Part shown: positions 7,590 to 9,390 of the stretch, in pieces
How positions within the stretch are numbered: position 1 is the stretch's first letter
How the letters are laid out: each line of letters opens with the position of its first letter
Assembly (NCBI RefSeq): GCF_937891315.1
Contig: NZ_CALAGI010000057.1
Span: forward strand, 1-9,390
Source of the DNA: an uncultured Amaricoccus sp.
GTDB lineage: Bacteria > Pseudomonadota > Alphaproteobacteria > Rhodobacterales > Rhodobacteraceae
Length of the DNA stretch: 9,390 nucleotides
Direction of reading: 5' to 3'
Program-made: the position numbers and the translations under genes
Notes under the pieces: generated by a model
The model's input: the letters and a program-made list of their open reading frames with translations, nothing else
Told to the model about the DNA's origin: nothing
Database searches by the model: none

Positions 7590-8174
7590 ATGCGGCGGTT
7601 TGCCCTCCTTGCGGCGTTTGTCCTTCTGAGTTCGTGCGGCGGGGGCGAAAAGCCGCCCAGCACGGTCACCGATGCCTGCCGGATGCAGACCGAACGCCCC
7701 CACTGGTTCAAGGCGATGAGCCGCACGGAAGCGCGCTGGGGCGTCCCGGTCTCGGTGCAGCTCGCCACCATCTCGCGCGAGTCGAGCTTCGAGGCGGATG
7801 CCCGGCCGACAAAGAAGGTGGGCAGCGGCATCTTCTCGCGCCATGTGCCGCGGTCCAGCGCCTATGGCTATTCGCAGGCGCTCGACGGCACCTGGGAATG
7901 GTACATGCGCGACACGGGACAGACCGGCGCGGACCGCGACGATTTCGCCGACTCGTCCGATTTCATCGGCTGGTACATGAACCTCAACAGCCGCGTGAAC
8001 GGCGTGCCGTTGGGCGACGCCTACAACCAGTATCTCGCCTATCACGAGGGCAAGGCCGGTTTCGCCAAGGGCAGCTACAAGAAGAAGGCGTGGCTGCCGG
8101 GCGTCGCGCGCGACGTTCAGGCCTGGTCCGTGCGCTACGCGCAGCAGCTCCAATCCTGTCCCATCCCGGGCTGA
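7590..8174 (+). CDS. Lipoprotein with a lytic transglycosylase (SLT) domain
   Basis: A 194-aa protein predicted to be exported and lipidated. The basic start MRRF, hydrophobic ALLAAFVLL and lipobox LSSC place the modified cysteine at residue 16; the next residue is Gly, not Asp, so outer-membrane sorting is likely. The mature part resembles family 1 lytic transglycosylases, which cut peptidoglycan strands to 1,6-anhydro-muramyl ends. ISRESSF (61-67) carries the presumed catalytic Glu64. AYGYSQALDGTWEWY (91-105) stands where GLMQ is usual, and YLAYHEG (148-154) stands for the AYNxG motif. I recall similar variant motifs in small alphaproteobacterial lipoproteins, so they look like a subfamily and not decay. 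C30 and C190 could form a disulfide. AGG ten bases upstream supports ATG 7590. It is followed by lysR without a clear terminator. Substrate and activity are inferred. Confidence 0.85.
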   Translation: MRRFALLAAFVLLSSCGGGEKPPSTVTDACRMQTERPHWFKAMSRTEARWGVPVSVQLATISRESSFEADARPTKKVGSGIFSRHVPRSSAYGYSQALDGTWEWYMRDTGQTGADRDDFADSSDFIGWYMNLNSRVNGVPLGDAYNQYLAYHEGKAGFAKGSYKKKAWLPGVARDVQAWSVRYAQQLQSCPIPG

Positions 8175-8196
8175 CGCCCGTTCACGGGCCTGGCAA

Positions 8197-8226
8197 TTGA
8201 CAGTCCCCGAAAACCCGCCCTAACGT
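8197..8226 (+). promoter_or_regulatory. Candidate promoter of the LysR-type regulator gene
   Basis: A perfect -35 hexamer, TTGACA (8197-8202), is followed 17-18 bases later by a poor -10 (CTAACG or TAACGT at 8220-8226). The predicted leader is about 20 bases and includes GGGGG (8245-8249) as ribosome binding site. A weak -10 behind a perfect -35 would fit a regulated promoter, which is inference. Confidence 0.4.
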
Positions 8227-8253
8227 CCATGAGCCGGAAACAGTGGGGGTGCC

Positions 8254-9168
8254 ATGGACCGTCTGACGGAGATGGAGGCGTTCGTCCAGGTGGTCGATCA
8301 CGGCGGTTTCACCGAAGCGGCCCGCAAGATGGGCCTGTCGAAATCCGCGGTCTCGAAACATGTCTCCGCGTTGGAATCACGGCTCGCCGTCCGGCTGCTC
8401 AATCGTACCACGCGCAGGGTCAGCCCGACTGAGGTGGGTCTCGCCTATTACGACCGGGCGCGCACCGTGCTCACCGACGCCTCCGAGGCCGACAGCATGG
8501 TGACGGCGATGCAGGCGACGCCGAAGGGCTCGCTCCGCATCTCGGTCCCGGTCAGCTTCGGCATCAATCAGCTGTCGGCGGCGGTGGCGAAGTTCCTCCT
8601 CGCCTATCCCGAGGTCGATATCCAGATGGTGCTCGACGACCGGTTCGTGGAACTGATCGCCGAGGGCTACGACATGGCGATCCGGGTCGGCGTGCTGGAG
8701 GACAGCTCGCTCAAGGCGCGCAAGCTCGCCGAGACGACGCGTATCCTCGTCGCCGCGCCCGACTATCTCGCGCGGATGGGAACGCCCGTGACGTTCGACG
8801 ACCTGCACGAGCATCAGTTGCTGCATTACACCCATCTCGCCACCGGAAACTTCTGGCGGCTGCGCGGTCCGTCGGGCGAGGAGCGCCAGATCCGGGTCGG
8901 CGGCCGGCTGACCGCGAACAATGGCGATTCCCTGATGCGCGCGGCGGAGGCCGGCATCGGCATCGCGCTGCTGCCGTCCTTCGTGCTCGGCGACGCGCTG
9001 GCCTCGGGCCGCCTGATCGAGGTTCTGGCCGAGCGCGCCGGCGATACCATCGGCATCTACGCACTCTATCCCGAAGGCAAGTTCACCCAGCCGAAGCTGC
9101 GGGCCTTCATCGACTTCCTCGCCGAGCATTTCAAGGGCATGGGGCCGGTCGCCTGGCCGGTGCCGTAG
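8254..9168 (+). CDS. LysR-family transcriptional regulator, target unknown
   Basis: A 304-aa DNA-binding regulator of usual LysR length. The winged helix-turn-helix is N-terminal (about 1-60): FTEAARKMGLSKSAVSKHVSALE at 19-41, then RLAVRLLNRTTRRVSPTEVG. The effector domain (about 91-295) begins GSLRISVPVSFG, contains the ligand-cleft strands YDMAIRVG and ends with AAEAGIGIALLPSFV and a typical C-terminal helix FIDFLAEHF. It groups by eye with the CrgA/AaeR-like LysR proteins that have the RTTR motif; the effector is unknown. ATG 8254 has GGGGG four bases upstream. LysR regulators often control a divergent neighbour, but here the upstream gene is on the same strand, so the target is either its own gene, a downstream gene beyond the window, or distant. 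The stop codon is directly followed by a 12-bp repeat unit. Confidence 0.94.
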   Translation: MDRLTEMEAFVQVVDHGGFTEAARKMGLSKSAVSKHVSALESRLAVRLLNRTTRRVSPTEVGLAYYDRARTVLTDASEADSMVTAMQATPKGSLRISVPVSFGINQLSAAVAKFLLAYPEVDIQMVLDDRFVELIAEGYDMAIRVGVLEDSSLKARKLAETTRILVAAPDYLARMGTPVTFDDLHEHQLLHYTHLATGNFWRLRGPSGEERQIRVGGRLTANNGDSLMRAAEAGIGIALLPSFVLGDALASGRLIEVLAERAGDTIGIYALYPEGKFTQPKLRAFIDFLAEHFKGMGPVAWPVP

Positions 9169-9202
9169 TACCAACGGCCCACCTCGTTGACTTTCCGACC
9201 AA

Positions 9203-9219
9203 GCGTGCCGCGGGCACGC
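9203..9219. other. First hairpin of the lysR downstream repeat pair
   Basis: GCGTGCC (9203-9209) pairs perfectly with GGCACGC (9213-9219) around a GCG loop. The left arm starts in the last two bases of the first TCCGACCAAGC. There is no T-run, so intrinsic termination would be weak. Confidence 0.45.
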
Positions 9220-9238
9220 GCGACGCGGGTCCGACCAA

Positions 9239-9257
9239 GCCGAGGCACTGCCTCGGC
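9239..9257. other. Second hairpin of the lysR downstream repeat pair
   Basis: GCCGAGGC (9239-9246) pairs perfectly with GCCTCGGC (9250-9257) around an ACT loop. It starts in the last two bases of the second TCCGACCAAGC, exactly as the first hairpin does, but has a different stem sequence. Structure is kept while sequence changes. Confidence 0.5.
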
Positions 9258-9349
9258 CGGGCCGATCGCCGGAGGGCCGGAGGCCGGATCGAGATATTCC
9301 CGCGGACCGATCTTATACCAACGGCCCGGACGGATGGTAAGCGGTGTTG

Positions 9350-9390
9350 TCAGGCCACGGCCTTGAGCGGTGCAGTGGCATAGGCCCAGG
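9350..9390 (-). CDS. Possible C-terminal end of a minus-strand gene (cut by window end)
   Basis: On the minus strand a frame open from the window edge reads WAYATAPLKAVA and stops with TGA at 9352-9350. Third positions are mostly G or C, as in the real genes here, and the composition is plausible for a protein end. Twelve codons are far too few to name a family. If real, the gene would be convergent with lysR across the repeat segment. Chance remains a fair alternative. Confidence 0.3.
   Translation of the reverse strand, partial: WAYATAPLKAVA

Larger units (their letters stand above)
9169..9327. repeat. 12-bp direct repeats bounding a hairpin-rich 135-base segment
   Basis: TACCAACGGCCC occurs at 9169-9180, touching the lysR stop, and at 9316-9327. 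Between the copies lie two hairpins that each follow the same 11-mer, TCCGACCAAGC (9194-9204 and 9230-9240), and a GCCGGAGG doublet (9268-9283). The second 12-mer is itself the left arm of an imperfect palindrome with TACCA (9316-9320) against TGGTA (9335-9339) and ACCG (9306-9309) against CGGT (9342-9345). No open frame of note is present. This could be a small non-autonomous mobile or dispersed repeat, or two chance-similar terminators. Confidence 0.5.

Noticed and set aside
6393..8153. 586-codon minus-strand open frame antisense to the permease and lipoprotein genes
   Set aside because: It runs through two well-supported genes, the intergenic palindromes and the hspQ promoter, and has a low-complexity Arg/Glu/Asp/His-rich composition.
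8176..8189. GCCCG-TTCA-CGGGC hairpin after the lipoprotein stop
   Set aside because: Only a 5-bp stem and no T-run; too weak to call a terminator.
6623..8200. 525-codon plus-strand open frame overlapping the permease and lipoprotein in another frame
   Set aside because: Arg/Ala-rich frame shadow without a domain; the true frames encode clear membrane and SLT proteins.
8377..9174. 265-codon minus-strand open frame opposite lysR
   Set aside because: Antisense shadow of a complete LysR gene, with low-complexity composition.

Overview
The window is GC-rich chromosomal DNA that looks like an alphaproteobacterium, probably of a Rhodospirillales-like lineage. The evidence is an F1 ATP-synthase operon that begins at atpH (delta) with no F0 genes immediately upstream, a DUF2794 gene, an alphaproteobacterial-type HspQ and very high third-position GC. 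The genus cannot be fixed from this sequence. I see no rRNA, tRNA, CRISPR array, transposase, phage or plasmid gene, so most of the window is ordinary core chromosome.

Layout. (1) 1-1208: the minus-strand atpH-atpA start of the F1 operon. The two genes overlap by one base, and a good promoter candidate lies upstream of atpH. (2) 1209-2872: a minus-strand SAM-dependent methyltransferase divergent from gloB (glyoxalase II). (3) 2873-5467: a terminator-like hairpin, then clpA, the AAA+ unfoldase of ClpAP, which ends at a textbook intrinsic terminator. No clpS lies next to it. (4) 5468-6420: minus-strand hspQ followed by a DUF2794 gene, convergent with clpA. hspQ has a near-consensus sigma-70 promoter, and the DUF2794 gene may be transcribed without a leader. 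(5) 6421-8174: an AEC-family permease, then a small lipoprotein with a lytic-transglycosylase (SLT) fold, both plus strand and separated by a 222-base gap rich in palindromes. (6) 8175-9390: a LysR-family regulator, a compact repeat- and hairpin-rich gap, and perhaps the last codons of a minus-strand gene at the window edge.

The genes do not form one pathway. The F1 subunits serve ATP synthesis. GloB handles the S-lactoylglutathione step of methylglyoxal removal. ClpA and HspQ both act in protein quality control and sit as convergent neighbours. The permease, SLT lipoprotein and LysR regulator are separately promoted plus-strand genes whose substrates or targets cannot be named from sequence alone.

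No complete undescribed system is visible. The signals most worth a second look are non-coding: the 9169-9349 gap with a 12-bp direct repeat and two same-headed hairpins, the palindromes after the permease gene, an orphan plus-oriented terminator-like hairpin between atpH and the methyltransferase gene, and a possible leaderless mRNA for the DUF2794 gene.
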